Below, one piece after another: positions 1-10,481 of a DNA stretch of 64,000 bases. The DNA is taken from contig JAHBXV010000006.1 of assembly GCA_019636285.1 (NCBI GenBank), positions 1-64,000 of the forward strand, given 5' to 3'. The DNA comes from Planctomycetaceae bacterium (GTDB lineage: Bacteria > Planctomycetota > Planctomycetia > Planctomycetales > Planctomycetaceae). The translations under genes were made by a program, and so were the position numbers. A model generated the notes under the pieces. It ran no database searches. It was not told where the DNA came from and was given only the letters and a program-made list of their open reading frames with translations. Numbering within the stretch: position 1 is the stretch's first letter; each line of letters opens with the position of its first letter.

Positions 1-158
1 ATGTGTCGGGAGTCGCGCACTGACCGCTTCTCCGTCTCGCCTGTGGGTTTGTCTCAGCGAGACGTCGCCCGCTACCGCCAGCCTGTAGCCTTTGGTAGAG
101 TTCCGAACGTCGTCAGCGCCATTTCGGTGGGGTCTCGGACAGCAGAGACGAGTGCGTC

Positions 159-362
159 ATGACCAAGATCAGTGAGTACGTGAAAGTTGCTGAGGCGGCC
201 CAGATACTCGGGGTTTCGCAAAACACGGTCAGGGCATGGGCAGAAAATGGAAATCTGCCGGCTCATCGCAATCCGGCAAACGGGTATCGGTTGTTTCGTC
301 GCACTGATTTGGAGAGGTTTCTGAAGACGATTTCAACGAAGCGAACGCATCCGGGCAAATAG
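159..362 (+). CDS. Excisionase/MerR-type helix-turn-helix DNA-binding protein
   Basis: A 67-residue protein that is almost entirely one DNA-binding domain of the excisionase (HTH_17/MerR-like) family. The recognition region reads AAQILGVSQNTVRAWAENG (about residues 13-31), followed by the typical wing GYRLFRRTDLERFL (about 42-55). Such proteins bind DNA as small regulators or recombination directionality factors. It lies 64 nt upstream of the helicase ATG and on the same strand, so a role as local repressor or activator of the defence operon, or as the leftover excisionase of a mobile island, is likely. The ATG at 159 is the only sensible start; the upstream ribosome-binding site is weak. No integrase is visible nearby. 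The fold is clear; the biological role is inferred from position. Confidence 0.85.
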   Translation: MTKISEYVKVAEAAQILGVSQNTVRAWAENGNLPAHRNPANGYRLFRRTDLERFLKTISTKRTHPGK

Positions 363-426
363 GCATCGGTGAAGATACTGCAAGACGCTGACACTTGCTG
401 TTTTGAGAAAGTCGGGCCGACGTCCC

Positions 427-3400
427 ATGTTGCAACTTGAAGACCTGAAACTCGGATTGTCAGTTGTCGGCCTTGAGCCGACAGTAGTTGCGACACTCGT
501 AGCAGTCGTGCCCATCGCCGAGGGAACTGTCCAGGTCATCTACAAGACGCCCGACGGAACGCTGAAAGATCGGCTGCTCAACCGGGGCGATGAAGTCGCC
601 ATCAGCGTCGCAACCACAGAGCGGCCGTGGTCTTTTGACGGCGACGGGGCGGCCTTCCAGCTGACCTGCGAGGCCAAACGGATCGACCTGGCATTTCTGT
701 TCGATCCGATGATGGCGGTCCACACGTCCAACGTGCAGGCGTTGCCGCATCAGGTCACGGCTGTGTACGAGTCGATGTTGCCCCGCCAGCCCTTGCGGTT
801 CGTGCTAGCTGACGATCCCGGTGCCGGCAAGACCATCATGGCGGGGCTGTACATCCGAGAATTGATCATGCGGGCAGACGCCCGACGCATTCTGATTGTC
901 GCACCTGGGAGCCTGGTCGAGCAGTGGCGCGATGAGCTGTACGAGAAGTTTGGCTTGGAGTTCCACATCTACTCGGCACTCCTGGCTCTGACTTCTCCTA
1001 GCGGAAACCCTTTTGAAGATCATCATCACCTGATCGTCCGACTGGACCAGGTTGCTCGGGATGAAGTCGAGGCCAACGACGGTCGAGTGCCTGGCCCGCT
1101 TCAGGAAAAGCTCTGTGCTGCCGGGTGGGATTTGGTCGTATTCGACGAAGCCCACAAGCTGTCTGCACATTACTTTGGCTCCAAACTCGAACGGACAGGC
1201 CGATACCGCTTCGCCGAACGGATCGGCGCACACTGTCGACACCTGCTGTTAATGACCGCGACTCCGCACAACGGGAAAGCCGAGGATTTTCAGCTATTTT
1301 TGGCCCTGCTCGATTCGGACCGCTTTTACGGCAAGTTCCGGAATGGCGTCCATAAGGTCGATTCGTCCGACCTGATGCGCCGCATGGTGAAGGAGGAACT
1401 CGTCAAATTCGACGGAACGCCGTTATTCCCGGAGCGGAAGGCGTACACAGTCAACTACACGCTGTCCAACGTCGAAGCCGCTCTTTACGAAGCGGTGACG
1501 GAATACGTGACGACCGAAATGGGCAAGGCCGACGAACTAAAGGGCGGCCGGAAGGGCTCGGTGGGGTTTGCGCTCACCGCCTTGCAACGTCGGTTGGCCT
1601 CGAGCCCGGAAGCGATTTACCAGTCGCTCAAACGCCGCAAGGAACGCCTCGAAAGCCGCCTGCGAGATGAGAAGCTCGGTATTCGAGGTCGCAAGGCCTT
1701 GGCCGAAACACTGGCGGAAGTTCCCGAAGACGACGACGACCTGAACGCCGAAGAGCAGGAAACGCTCGAAGAGACTCTGGTCGATGACGCGACGGCCGCC
1801 AAGACGGTCCAGGAACTGGAATCGGAAATCGAGATCCTGAAAGGACTGGAAGAGCGAGCCAAGCAAGTCGTGGCCTCGGGCCAGGACCGCAAATGGGACG
1901 AACTGTCGAAGATTCTGCAGCACACCCCCGAGATGCGGGACGCTGGGGGGCGACAGCGGAAGTTGATCATCTTCTCCGAGCATCGGGACACGCTGAACTA
2001 CCTGCATGCCCGGATTGCCGGCGTCCTGGGAAACCACGACTCCATTATTACCATCCACGGCGGTACCCATCGGGACGAACGGCGTCGGCTCCAGGCCCTG
2101 TTCCGATCCGATCCCGAGGTTCGCGTGCTGGTCGCAACCGACGCCGCGGGCGAAGGCGTGAACCTGCAGAACGCCAACCTGATGGTGAACTACGACCTGC
2201 CGTGGAATCCCAACCGGTTGGAGCAGCGGTTCGGTCGGATTCACCGCATCGGCCAGACCGAGGTCTGCCACCTGTGGAATCTGGTCGCCAAGGAGACCCG
2301 TGAAGGCGACGTCTATCATCGGCTGTTGAAGAAGCTGGAAGTCGAGAGCGAAGCCCTCAAGGGGCGAGTCTTCGACATCCTGGGCGAGGTCTTTGAAGAG
2401 ACCAGCCTCAAGGACCTGCTCATTCAGGCGATTCGGTACGGTGATCAGCCAGAGGTCCGGGCCAGGCTGACGAAGAAAATTGACCAGGCCCTCGATCACG
2501 ATCATCTGAAATCGCTCCTCAACCGCAACGCGCTGGCCCAGGAGACCATGAGTGCCGAGCGTCTCTACGCGGTCAAAGAAGAGATGGAGCGAGCCGAAGC
2601 GCGGCGGCTCCAACCGTACTTTGTCCGTTCGTTCTTCCTCAAGGCGTTCGAGCAACTGGGGGGCTCGCTGTATCCGAGGGAAGCCGGCCGTTTCGAAATC
2701 ACCCACGTTCCGACGTCGATCCGCGAACGTGATCGACGGATCACGGGACGCAACCGTCGGGAGCAGGAACCGGTCCTCAAGCGGTATGAGCGCATCTGCT
2801 TCGAGAAGGAGGCCATGCAGCCGCTCGAGAAGCCGGGGATGCCTCGCGCTGTGCTGATGCACCCTGGCCATCCGCTGATGCTGTCTGTCAGCGACCTTCT
2901 GCTGGAACAGCATGCGAACCTGTTGCGGCGGGGCGCCGCGCTGGTCGACCCGGCCGATGAAGGTCGCGAGCCGTGGCTATTGTTCTTGCTGACGCACGAA
3001 ATCACGTCCGGTGACGGAACAGTCTTGTCAAAGCGGATGCAGTTCATTCGCGTGAACCCCGACGGATCGACGGTCTTCGCGGGCTGGGCTCCGCATCTGG
3101 ATCTGGAACCATTGGCCGAGTCCGAGCGTCCGCTCCTGAGGGATGTCTTGGCCGCATCCTGGATTCGAGCCGATCAGGAAAAGCGGGCGGTGGCGCTGGC
3201 GGCTTCCACACTGGTCCCCGATCACTACCAGGAGATTGCAGATCGCCGGATTCAGCACGTCGAAAAGACGTTGGCAGCGGTTCACGAACGGCTGACCCGA
3301 GAGATCGATTTCTGGTCCGACCGCTGGTTGAAGCTGAAAGAGGACAAAGAGGCCGGCAAGGATGTCCGACTCAACCTGGAAAACGCCCGCCGTCAGGTGA

Positions 3401-3972
3401 CAGACCTCGAGGGGCGGCTTGAGAATCGGAAGAAAGAACTCCAGGCGATGCGGCAAGTTAACAATGGCACGCCGATCGTCCTGGGCGGGGCGCTGGTCGT
3501 CCCCGCCGGACTGTTGCGCGACTTGCGCGGCGATGAACCGCTCGATCCGGTGGCCGCCACGTTTGCCGTCGACCCCGCTGCCCGCCGCCGGATCGAGACA
3601 CTGGCGATGAATGCTGTGCGTAACGCCGAAGAGGCCGCCGGATGCCGTGTCGAGGATGTCTCAAAGCACAAATGCGGTTGGGATTTGACGTCTCATCCCC
3701 CAGCCGTGGAGGGCAAGCTGGCTGACCCGAAGCACATCGAAGTGAAGGGACGCATCAAAGGCGCTTCGACGATCACTGTGACCCGGAACGAGATGATGTA
3801 CGCCTTTAACCAGGGCGACAAGTTCGTCCTGGCCATCGTGTTGGTCAACGAGGATGACACGACCGACGGGCCGTACTACATCCGCCGTCCCTTTGATCGC
3901 GAGCCAGGCTGGGGCGTGTCGTCGATCAACTACGAGATCAACGCACTGCTGAAGAAAGCGGGGGCGACATGA
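427..3972 (+). CDS. SNF2/DEAD-like helicase with C-terminal DUF3883 (DrmD-like)
   Basis: Large superfamily 2 helicase/translocase of 1181 residues. Visible motifs are Walker A DPGAGKT (about 130-136), DEAH box (240-243), motif III TATP (277-280), then the second RecA lobe with [12 protein letters not shown] and motif [13 protein letters not shown] (600-610). The C-terminus carries a DUF3883-type domain with HIEVKGR (1103-1109), an E-x-K pattern like that of PD-(D/E)XK folds. An ATG at 427 is preferred over a TTG at 403. Helicases of this build occur in DISARM class 1 (DrmD) and in related helicase-methylase-ATPase clusters, where they are thought to act on invading DNA. Its stop overlaps the next ATPase start by 4 nt (ATGA), so it opens a translationally coupled operon. 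Helicase identity is firm; the DrmD relationship is inferred from architecture and neighbours. Confidence 0.9.
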   Translation: MLQLEDLKLGLSVVGLEPTVVATLVAVVPIAEGTVQVIYKTPDGTLKDRLLNRGDEVAISVATTERPWSFDGDGAAFQLTCEAKRIDLAFLFDPMMAVHTSNVQALPHQVTAVYESMLPRQPLRFVLADDPGAGKTIMAGLYIRELIMRADARRILIVAPGSLVEQWRDELYEKFGLEFHIYSALLALTSPSGNPFEDHHHLIVRLDQVARDEVEANDGRVPGPLQEKLCAAGWDLVVFDEAHKLSAHYFGSKLERTGRYRFAERIGAHCRHLLLMTATPHNGKAEDFQLFLALLDSDRFYGKFRNGVHKVDSSDLMRRMVKEELVKFDGTPLFPERKAYTVNYTLSNVEAALYEAVTEYVTTEMGKADELKGGRKGSVGFALTALQRRLASSPEAIYQSLKRRKERLESRLRDEKLGIRGRKALAETLAEVPEDDDDLNAEEQETLEETLVDDATAAKTVQELESEIEILKGLEERAKQVVASGQDRKWDELSKILQHTPEMRDAGGRQRKLIIFSEHRDTLNYLHARIAGVLGNHDSIITIHGGTHRDERRRLQALFRSDPEVRVLVATDAAGEGVNLQNANLMVNYDLPWNPNRLEQRFGRIHRIGQTEVCHLWNLVAKETREGDVYHRLLKKLEVESEALKGRVFDILGEVFEETSLKDLLIQAIRYGDQPEVRARLTKKIDQALDHDHLKSLLNRNALAQETMSAERLYAVKEEMERAEARRLQPYFVRSFFLKAFEQLGGSLYPREAGRFEITHVPTSIRERDRRITGRNRREQEPVLKRYERICFEKEAMQPLEKPGMPRAVLMHPGHPLMLSVSDLLLEQHANLLRRGAALVDPADEGREPWLLFLLTHEITSGDGTVLSKRMQFIRVNPDGSTVFAGWAPHLDLEPLAESERPLLRDVLAASWIRADQEKRAVALAASTLVPDHYQEIADRRIQHVEKTLAAVHERLTREIDFWSDRWLKLKEDKEAGKDVRLNLENARRQVTDLEGRLENRKKELQAMRQVNNGTPIVLGGALVVPAGLLRDLRGDEPLDPVAATFAVDPAARRRIETLAMNAVRNAEEAAGCRVEDVSKHKCGWDLTSHPPAVEGKLADPKHIEVKGRIKGASTITVTRNEMMYAFNQGDKFVLAIVLVNEDDTTDGPYYIRRPFDREPGWGVSSINYEINALLKKAGAT

Positions 3973-5342
3973 TCCGACTTGAGGTTCTGCGTCTTCAGAA
4001 TTTCCGCTGCTTTGAAGATTGCACTATTGAATTCCGTCCTGACCTAACCGTTTTGGTCGCCCGAAATGGGCAAGGCAAAACGGCCCTCTTGGATGCCGTC
4101 GCGCTCTCTCTTGGTTTGTTCGTTGACACCATTGCGGGCACGTCTCAGTGGAAAGGCTTCAGACGGCGTGATGTGCGGCGACTCCTCAATGGCGAACAGG
4201 CGATGACACACGCGCCCTTCGTCCAATTTGAAGCGACAGCACAAATCGAGGATCATCGCCTCTCGTGGCGACGCTGGATGCGTGGGGATTCAGATCGAGC
4301 GAGATCCTCGACCAAAGACGCACGACCATTAACCGGTATCGCACAGCAACTGCACGAACGTTTGGGGACGACCGCGGAAAACCAAGCGGCGAACATCACC
4401 ATTCCATTGATTTCTCTTTATGGCACTGGACGCCGATGGGAACTGTATGGCACGCATGCAAGGCGACCGTCCATCACGCCACAGAACGAGCGCTGCATTG
4501 GATACGAGGACTGCTTGGCTGGCTCTGCCAGTTTCGGACTGTTCGCAGACTGGTACGAATCGATGTTTCTGGCGACAGTTGGGTCACCCGTAACTGGCGT
4601 CCAGAAAGCAAACCGGCCCGAACACCTCTTGGCCGCAGTCAATCATGCGGTGGAAAGCGTACTTGAACCCGAAACGGGATGGGGCGGACTTCATTGGGAC
4701 AATACGGAACGCCAACTGATGTTGACGCACCCAGTTCACGGTAGGTTGCCACTCGGCTACCTCAGCGATGGTGTGCGCAACACAGTTGCATTGGTCGCGG
4801 ATGTTGCCCACCGCTGTGCGCGATTGAATCCGCATCTTGGAGAAAACGCCGCTCAGATGACACCGGGAATCCTGCTGGTCGACGAAGTTGATCTGCACCT
4901 GCATCCGGAATGGCAACAGTCGATCATTCGCATGTTACGGGCCGCTTTCCGTGAGATTCAGTTGGTCGTCAGCACCCATAGCCCGCAAGTCTTGTCCACG
5001 GTCGACGTGAGTGCCATTCGTGTCGTTCGCTTTCACAACGGCAGCGTGCAGGTCAGTGCTCCACAGTTCCAGACGAAAGGCGTCGAAAGCGCAGACGTTC
5101 TGGCGACGATCATGGGAGTTGACCCTGTTCCGAAGGTGCCGGAGGCAAAATGGCTGAGTGACTACCGCGCAATGGTGGAGCGTGGTCAACACGCGTCAGT
5201 CGAGGGCGAGCAATTGCGAGAACTACTGATTTCGCATTTTGGAACGCATCATCCCCTCATTCTGGATTGCGACCGACTAATCCGGTTTACGCAATTCAAG
5301 AAGAAACGAGAGACTGAGGGAGCGGCTGATGCACAAGCTTGA
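3969..5342 (+). CDS. AAA/ABC-type ATPase, Septu PtuA-like
   Basis: A 457-residue RecF/SMC-like ATPase. The start [12 protein letters not shown] is the usual entry of this family, followed by a Walker A ARNGQGKT (31-38) in which the first glycine of GxNGxGKT is alanine. An LSDG signature lies near 265, Walker B LLVDEVD near 301-307 and the H-loop STHSPQVL further on. No TOPRIM domain is seen, so it is not an OLD nuclease. It overlaps the helicase by 4 nt and the HNH gene by 14 nt. An ATPase of this class directly followed by a TIGR02646-type HNH protein is the layout of Septu (PtuA-PtuB) and of the retron Ec78 effector; no reverse transcriptase is present. In PtuAB the ATPase controls nuclease activity. 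Base composition looks more AT-rich than the helicase, suggesting separate acquisition. Confidence 0.8.
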   Translation: MIRLEVLRLQNFRCFEDCTIEFRPDLTVLVARNGQGKTALLDAVALSLGLFVDTIAGTSQWKGFRRRDVRRLLNGEQAMTHAPFVQFEATAQIEDHRLSWRRWMRGDSDRARSSTKDARPLTGIAQQLHERLGTTAENQAANITIPLISLYGTGRRWELYGTHARRPSITPQNERCIGYEDCLAGSASFGLFADWYESMFLATVGSPVTGVQKANRPEHLLAAVNHAVESVLEPETGWGGLHWDNTERQLMLTHPVHGRLPLGYLSDGVRNTVALVADVAHRCARLNPHLGENAAQMTPGILLVDEVDLHLHPEWQQSIIRMLRAAFREIQLVVSTHSPQVLSTVDVSAIRVVRFHNGSVQVSAPQFQTKGVESADVLATIMGVDPVPKVPEAKWLSDYRAMVERGQHASVEGEQLRELLISHFGTHHPLILDCDRLIRFTQFKKKRETEGAADAQA

Positions 5343-5979
5343 CCGCAATTCAGTGCCGGCCCCAACGTGCCTCGGTGCATATCACCACGGAACACACAGT
5401 TGGGATGACGTGGGTAAAACACCTGGACATAAAGAGGAGATTCGACAGCAACTCGAACTTTTGCAAGGGCGGAGATGCGCCTATTGTGAGGGGTCGCTCG
5501 ACGTTCTCGGGCAACACATCGAGCACTTTCGCCGTAAGCACATTTTCCAGAAACTTACATTTCATTGGGGCAATCTATTCTGGTCATGCGATCAAGACGG
5601 ACATTGCGGATGTTTCAAGGATCGTAAGTCTGGCCCTTACAATCCAAACGATTTGATTGATCCATCGCTTGATGACCCGGAACAGTATCTACACTTCTTC
5701 AGCGATGGGAGCATTCGATTGCGGCCCGGTCTGAATGCTGCGGCACAACGCCGTGCTGAAGAAACGCTTCGGGTCTTTAATTTGGACCAAGAGCATGGCC
5801 CGCTGCGTCATATGCGGCAAGCGCACTGCGCGGGCTACATTGACTTGGGGATTCAACTCGCGGAACTCGCGGTTGCCAGTACGCCTGAAGAATGGCTGCC
5901 TTTCCTGGATGAGGAATTGGCGAACACCCGTGATCTTCCATTTGCAACCGCGATCAAGCACACACTGACTCCTGCATAG
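5329..5979 (+). CDS. HNH endonuclease of the TIGR02646/PtuB type
   Basis: A 216-residue HNH nuclease. Residues [10 protein letters not shown] (48-57) supply the first CxxC zinc knuckle; HIEHFRRK (63-70) is the histidine core of the fold, and WGNLFWSC (80-87) brings the conserved Asn and a further Cys, with a C-rich CGCFKDRK stretch after it. This spacing (CxxC, xxEHF.PK-like, N-L-x-W-x-C) is that of the putative HNH endonuclease family found beside PtuA ATPases in Septu and in retron Ec78. It overlaps the ATPase by 14 nt, so the two are coupled. It would be the effector that cuts nucleic acid when the ATPase senses infection (known of the family; not shown here). The next gene starts 16 nt downstream, so the pair sits inside the helicase-methylase operon. 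Confidence 0.85.
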   Translation: MHKLDRNSVPAPTCLGAYHHGTHSWDDVGKTPGHKEEIRQQLELLQGRRCAYCEGSLDVLGQHIEHFRRKHIFQKLTFHWGNLFWSCDQDGHCGCFKDRKSGPYNPNDLIDPSLDDPEQYLHFFSDGSIRLRPGLNAAAQRRAEETLRVFNLDQEHGPLRHMRQAHCAGYIDLGIQLAELAVASTPEEWLPFLDEELANTRDLPFATAIKHTLTPA

Positions 5980-5995
5980 CAGGTCCGGATACCTG

Positions 5996-8893
5996 ATGCC
6001 AATATCAATTGTCTGTCCGAAGAAACTCATCGAGGTTGCTCTCCCGCTCGACGCTATCAACTCGGCAGCGGCGCGGGAGAAGTCGATTCGGCATGGGCAT
6101 CCCAGCACGCTGCACCTGTGGTGGGCACGGCGGCCGTTGGCTGCTGCGCGGGCGGTGATTTTCTCGCAACTGGTCAATGATCCCGAAGACCTGTGGCGTT
6201 GCCAGAACCCAGGCAAGGAGCCGAATCAACAGGTCAAGGGGCACTGGACGAAGGCCCGTGCAAAGCTGTTCGGGGTCATCGAGGATCTGGTGCTGTGGGA
6301 GAACACCACGAACGAGGCGGTTTTGGAGAGGGCCCGTGAAGAGATACGCAAGTCGTGGCGGGAAACGTGTGAACTCAACAAACACCATCCCGAGGCGAAG
6401 GAACTCTTCAACCCGGAGACGATGCCGGGGCTGCACGATCCGTTCGCTGGCGGCGGGGCCATCCCATTGGAGGCCCAGCGGCTCGGATTGGAAGCCTATG
6501 CCAGTGACCTGAACCCGGTCGCGGTGCTGATCAACAAGGCGATGATTGAAATTCCGCCGAGGTTCGCCGGGCGGCCGCCGGTCAATCCAGAGTCACGTCG
6601 CGACAAGGGGGCAACGCTGAAAACCTGGCACGGCGCCCAGGGCTTGGCAGAAGATGTGCGGTACTACGGCCTGTGGATGCGAGACGAAGCTTTCAGACGT
6701 ATCGGGCATCTATATCCGCCGGTCGAAATCACGGCCGAGATGGTCAATGAGCGGCCGGACCTCAAACCGTATTTGGGCCAGAAATTGACTGTGGTCGCGT
6801 GGATTTGGGCACGGACGGTGAAAAGTCCGAATCCGGCGTTCTCGAATGTCGAAGTGCCACTCGTCAGTACGTTCGTCCTCGGCAGTAAGGACGGCAAAGA
6901 AGCCTATGTGAAGCCGATAATCGAAAAGAGCGGATACTCGTTCACGGTGAGGATCGGAAAGCCTCCGCAAGAAGCGAAAGGCGGCACGACGGCTGGGAAG
7001 CGACAGGCATTTCGTTGCCTGATGTCGAATGTTCCAATGGATTACGACTACATTCGCACTGAAGGCAAGGCGGGACGGATGCGGCAACGGCTCATGGCTA
7101 TTATTGCCGAAGGAACAAAGGGTCGAGTTTACATCGCACCTACTGTGGAACATGAAACTCAGGCTGCGAAAGCGAAGCCTGAATGGGTGCCCGACCTGAA
7201 ATTGCCGGACAACCCGCGCGACTTCAAGACTCCGAACTATGGCATGACGACTTTTGGAGCCCTTTTCACGCCACGGCAGCTAGTTGCATTGACGACATTT
7301 AGCGATTTGGTGTCAGAAGCTCGGGGACGAATTCACCAAGATTCCGTCGCCGCCGGCCTCTCGGACCAAAATGGCTGTCTGGATTCCGTTGCTTCCGATG
7401 CCAAAGCATACGCCGAAGCCATCAGCGTGTACTTAGCGTTCGCAGTGAGCTACGCCACAAACTATTGGTCTGTCATCGCAACCCCTGCTGAGGGATTCAT
7501 TCGAGGCACTTTCTCCAAGCAAGCTCTTCCGATGACATGGGACTTCGCAGAGGCACCTCCATTCGGCGCAACCAGCGGGAATTGGCTGGCGGCAATCGAA
7601 TGGTCTACGAAGGCATTAGAGCTTCTCCCCGCCCGAGGTGTTGGTGTGGCTTCGCAGTGCGAAGCGCAGAAGCAACAGCTGTCTCAAAACAAGGTCGTTT
7701 CGACCGATCCGCCGTATTATGACAACATCGGATACGCTGACCTTTCCGACTTCTTTTACATCTGGCTTCGTAGGTCGCTTCGGGAAGTGTATCCCCAATT
7801 GCTGGCAACGATCGCGGTTCCCAAAGCTGAGGAACTCGTTGCCACCCCTTATCGACACGGAACAAAGCAGAAGGCTGAAAAGTTCTTCTTGGATGGCATG
7901 ACTGCCGCAATGCAGAAACTGTCCAAACAAGCTCATCCGTGCGTCCCCCTCACGATTTACTATGCCTTCAAGCAGTCAGAAACCGAAGCAACCGATGGGA
8001 CATCATCAACCGGGTGGGAAACCTTTCTAGACGCTGTGCTGAAGGCTGGCTTGGCGCTCACTGGAACTTGGCCAATGCGGACGGAGCGTTCCACACGGTC
8101 AATCAGCTTGGGGACCAATTCACTCGCATCGTCGATCATTCTTGTCTGCCGGCCTCGCCACACCGAGGCTACTTCTATCTCGCGTCGGCAGTTTATTCGG
8201 GAGTTGAACGAAACCCTGCCGTTGGCGCTCGACGCAATGACTCGTGAGAGCGAGGGACTCCATTCTCCTGTTGCTCCTGTGGACCTGTCGCAGGCGATAA
8301 TCGGCCCTGGCATGGCCGTTTTCTCAAGGTACAGCGCCGTTCTCGAGGCTGACGGCTCGCCAATGTCCGTGAAAACGGCGCTGCAGCTCATCAACCGCTT
8401 CCTGGCCGAAGACGACTTCGACGCCGATACCCAATTCTGTCTCCGCTGGTTCGAGCAGCACCATTGGGACGTTGGTCAGTTTGGTGAAGCAGACGTTCTG
8501 GCACGCGCCAAGGGAACGAGCGTCGATGGCATTAATCAAGCGGGTGTCTTGACGGCCGCAGGGGGTGGCAAAGTACAACTCCGCCGGCCAGCGGAATATC
8601 CCGCGGACTGGCGCCCGGCCACTGACCAACGTCTCCCGATCTGGGAAGCTCTCCACCAACTGATTCGCAGCTTCCGCTCAAATGGCGAGACAGGAGCGGG
8701 CGAGATCCTGGTGCAGGTCCAGTCGAAAGCCGAACCGGCCCGTCAACTGGCATATCGCCTCTACACCCTCTGCGAACGCGCCGGCCTCGCCGAGGATGCC
8801 CGTGCCTACAACGAGCTGATCACCTCCTGGTCCGCCATCGAATCCGCCGCCGCAAGCGTGTCGGGATCGAAGCAGAGAACCCTTTTTGAATGA
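5996..8893 (+). CDS. DUF1156-containing adenine-specific DNA methyltransferase
   Basis: A 965-residue member of the COG1743 group (adenine-specific methylases with DUF1156). The N-terminal DUF1156 segment spans about 10-60 (motif [20 protein letters not shown]). The SAM-binding motif I is [13 protein letters not shown] (148-160), followed by ASDLNPVA (motif II). The catalytic motif [10 protein letters not shown] begins at residue 571, so more than 400 residues separate motifs I and IV, as is usual in this family. The protein is predicted to make N6-methyladenine, marking self DNA. It lies 16 nt after the HNH gene and overlaps the next ATPase by 4 nt. Methylases of this type pair with SNF2 helicases and DUF499 ATPases in defence clusters; this operon has both. 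The middle of the gene (about 7,200-8,250) looks less GC-rich than its ends. Confidence 0.9.
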   Translation: MPISIVCPKKLIEVALPLDAINSAAAREKSIRHGHPSTLHLWWARRPLAAARAVIFSQLVNDPEDLWRCQNPGKEPNQQVKGHWTKARAKLFGVIEDLVLWENTTNEAVLERAREEIRKSWRETCELNKHHPEAKELFNPETMPGLHDPFAGGGAIPLEAQRLGLEAYASDLNPVAVLINKAMIEIPPRFAGRPPVNPESRRDKGATLKTWHGAQGLAEDVRYYGLWMRDEAFRRIGHLYPPVEITAEMVNERPDLKPYLGQKLTVVAWIWARTVKSPNPAFSNVEVPLVSTFVLGSKDGKEAYVKPIIEKSGYSFTVRIGKPPQEAKGGTTAGKRQAFRCLMSNVPMDYDYIRTEGKAGRMRQRLMAIIAEGTKGRVYIAPTVEHETQAAKAKPEWVPDLKLPDNPRDFKTPNYGMTTFGALFTPRQLVALTTFSDLVSEARGRIHQDSVAAGLSDQNGCLDSVASDAKAYAEAISVYLAFAVSYATNYWSVIATPAEGFIRGTFSKQALPMTWDFAEAPPFGATSGNWLAAIEWSTKALELLPARGVGVASQCEAQKQQLSQNKVVSTDPPYYDNIGYADLSDFFYIWLRRSLREVYPQLLATIAVPKAEELVATPYRHGTKQKAEKFFLDGMTAAMQKLSKQAHPCVPLTIYYAFKQSETEATDGTSSTGWETFLDAVLKAGLALTGTWPMRTERSTRSISLGTNSLASSIILVCRPRHTEATSISRRQFIRELNETLPLALDAMTRESEGLHSPVAPVDLSQAIIGPGMAVFSRYSAVLEADGSPMSVKTALQLINRFLAEDDFDADTQFCLRWFEQHHWDVGQFGEADVLARAKGTSVDGINQAGVLTAAGGGKVQLRRPAEYPADWRPATDQRLPIWEALHQLIRSFRSNGETGAGEILVQVQSKAEPARQLAYRLYTLCERAGLAEDARAYNELITSWSAIESAAASVSGSKQRTLFE

Positions 8894-9957
8894 GTGGCAT
8901 TTATTCGATGCTCAATTCACTGTCCTTAAAGAACTTCACGGTTTTCTCAAAAACTACCTTTCAGTTCGCGCCAGGCCTTAATGTGGTTATTGGCGAGAAC
9001 GGGGCAGGAAAGACTCATGTATTGAAGGCGGCATATACCGTTGCCTATGTGAGCGCCTGGGGAAAGCGAGATTCGGGGACAGACACACCAAGTAAGGGGT
9101 ATTTAGAGAAATCGCTGGCGAAAAAGTTGCGAGGCGTGTTTCGGCCGGATTCGCTTGGTTGTCTCATTTCTCGTCAGTCCAGCCGCGTTCCGTGTAAGGT
9201 ACTAGTTAAGTTCAAGAAGAGGGCGATGCGTCTCGGGTTTTCCTTCAATTCTGCCAGCAAAACGGAGGTGGCCGTCGATCCGGTCCCAAGAAGCTGGGAG
9301 GGAGAACCACCGGTTTATATCCCGACTCGCGAATTGCTGACGATCTTTCCCAATTTTGTTTCATTGTATGATACGACAGAGCTTCCGTTTGAGGAGATGT
9401 GGCGAGACACATGCCTCTTGCTGGGTGCACCACTGGCACGCGGGGATCGCCTTAAGGAGATTGAGCGTCTTCTCGGCCCTCTGGAAGAGCTGCTCGGCGG
9501 GAAAGTTGAACTAGCTGATGGCAGGTTTTACCTCAAACACAGTTCCGGAAAGCTGGAAGCTCCATTGATGGCGGAGGGGCTGCGGAAAATCGCAATGATT
9601 GCGCGACTGATTGCCACGGGGGCATTGCTGGGCAGCGGCACATTGTTCTGGGATGAGCCCGAGGCGAATCTGAATCCCAAGGTCATCAAACTTGTCGCTA
9701 GAACGATTCTCCATTTATGCCGCTCAGGGGTTCAGGTTTTTATCGCAAGCCACAGTTTGTTTCTTCTGAGGGAACTTGACATCTTACTAAAAGATAAGGA
9801 GTTCAAAGACATAACGTCGCGCTTCTTTGGGTTGCACGTGACAGAATCAGGCGTTTCGGTTCAGCAGGGTGACTCGGTTGATGAAATCGGCCAAATCGAT
9901 GCCTTGCAGGAAGAGCTAAGTCAGTCCGATCGCTACCTCGATACGGAGGCGGAGTGA
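8890..9957 (+). CDS. AAA/ABC-type ATPase paired with a nuclease
   Basis: A 355-residue ATPase with the SMC/RecF-like plan: [13 protein letters not shown] entry strand, Walker A GENGAGKT (35-42), signature-like [13 protein letters not shown], Walker [13 protein letters not shown] (252-263) and H-loop [12 protein letters not shown]. It is shorter than the first ATPase of the operon and not obviously its duplicate. The start overlaps the methylase stop in an ATGA; an internal ATG at residue 7 (8908) is an alternative. Its stop overlaps the next gene in TGATG. ATPase plus small nuclease pairs are a common effector design (known); that this pair acts as one unit is inferred from the coupling. Codon use is visibly more AT-rich than that of the methylase or DUF499 genes, consistent with an inserted cassette. 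Confidence 0.8.
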   Translation: MSGIYSMLNSLSLKNFTVFSKTTFQFAPGLNVVIGENGAGKTHVLKAAYTVAYVSAWGKRDSGTDTPSKGYLEKSLAKKLRGVFRPDSLGCLISRQSSRVPCKVLVKFKKRAMRLGFSFNSASKTEVAVDPVPRSWEGEPPVYIPTRELLTIFPNFVSLYDTTELPFEEMWRDTCLLLGAPLARGDRLKEIERLLGPLEELLGGKVELADGRFYLKHSSGKLEAPLMAEGLRKIAMIARLIATGALLGSGTLFWDEPEANLNPKVIKLVARTILHLCRSGVQVFIASHSLFLLRELDILLKDKEFKDITSRFFGLHVTESGVSVQQGDSVDEIGQIDALQEELSQSDRYLDTEAE

Positions 9958-10466
9958 TGCCAGCGTATGTTGAGGGAAACTTGACCTTTAGCTTTCCGCG
10001 ATACTGGAAGGTACTGAAGTACGATGATTCAGTCTTTCATGTCTCTGAGTTTCAGAGTACTTGCGGCGGCGCGAAGGCGATTGATTTTGTGGCTCTCGAG
10101 CCAAATAAGGCATGCTGCTGGATGATTGAAGTCAAGGATTATCGAGTTCACTGCCAGACAAATGCCGTCGACCTCGCCGCCATTGTTGCTCACAAAGTGC
10201 GCGATACGCTTGCCGGCCTGGCGGTAGCTAGGCTTTATGCCAGTCAGCAACACGAGAAGGTTCATGCACAGCGAGCTTTAAAATGCTCTGGACTACGCGT
10301 CGTGTTGCATATGGAGAATCCGGTCTCTTTATCGGCGTTGTTCCCGCAGCCGATAAACCCCGCAAATGTGCTTCAGGAACTCAAGCAGCGTTTGCGAGTG
10401 ATTGACGCTTCTCTTAAGGTGGTCTCGCTTACGCAGTCTGGCAGTGTGGCCTGGACCGTTAATTAA
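9957..10466 (+). CDS. Putative PD-(D/E)XK-like nuclease partner of the AAA ATPase
   Basis: A 169-residue protein without a named family that I recognise. The pattern AIDFVAL (Asp43) followed after a strand by WMIEVKDYR (Glu58, Lys60) is the D...ExK core of PD-(D/E)XK nucleases, and the length suits a single such domain. An upstream helix and a later alternation of helices and strands fit the fold. The ATG at 9957 shares one base with the ATPase stop (TGATG) and follows a good GGAGGCGGAG ribosome-binding site; a GTG at 9954 is possible. Working model: the ATPase at 8890 gates this nuclease, analogous to the ATPase-HNH pair earlier in the operon. Function is inferred from the motif only; a structure prediction would settle the fold. 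Confidence 0.6.
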   Translation: MPAYVEGNLTFSFPRYWKVLKYDDSVFHVSEFQSTCGGAKAIDFVALEPNKACCWMIEVKDYRVHCQTNAVDLAAIVAHKVRDTLAGLAVARLYASQQHEKVHAQRALKCSGLRVVLHMENPVSLSALFPQPINPANVLQELKQRLRVIDASLKVVSLTQSGSVAWTVN

Positions 10467-10481
10467 CTCACGAGGTTGAAT

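Noticed and set aside
51-63. Hairpin GTCTCAGCGAGAC near the window start
   Set aside because: Five-base arms are too short to call a terminator or operator without support.
1537-2913. 458-residue open frame antisense to the helicase
   Set aside because: It lies wholly inside the helicase gene, which has all family motifs in its own frame. It is a GC-rich shadow.
3969-5979. Retron Ec78-type system
   Set aside because: The ATPase and HNH pair match the Ec78 effector proteins, but no reverse transcriptase or msr/msd RNA is seen next to them.
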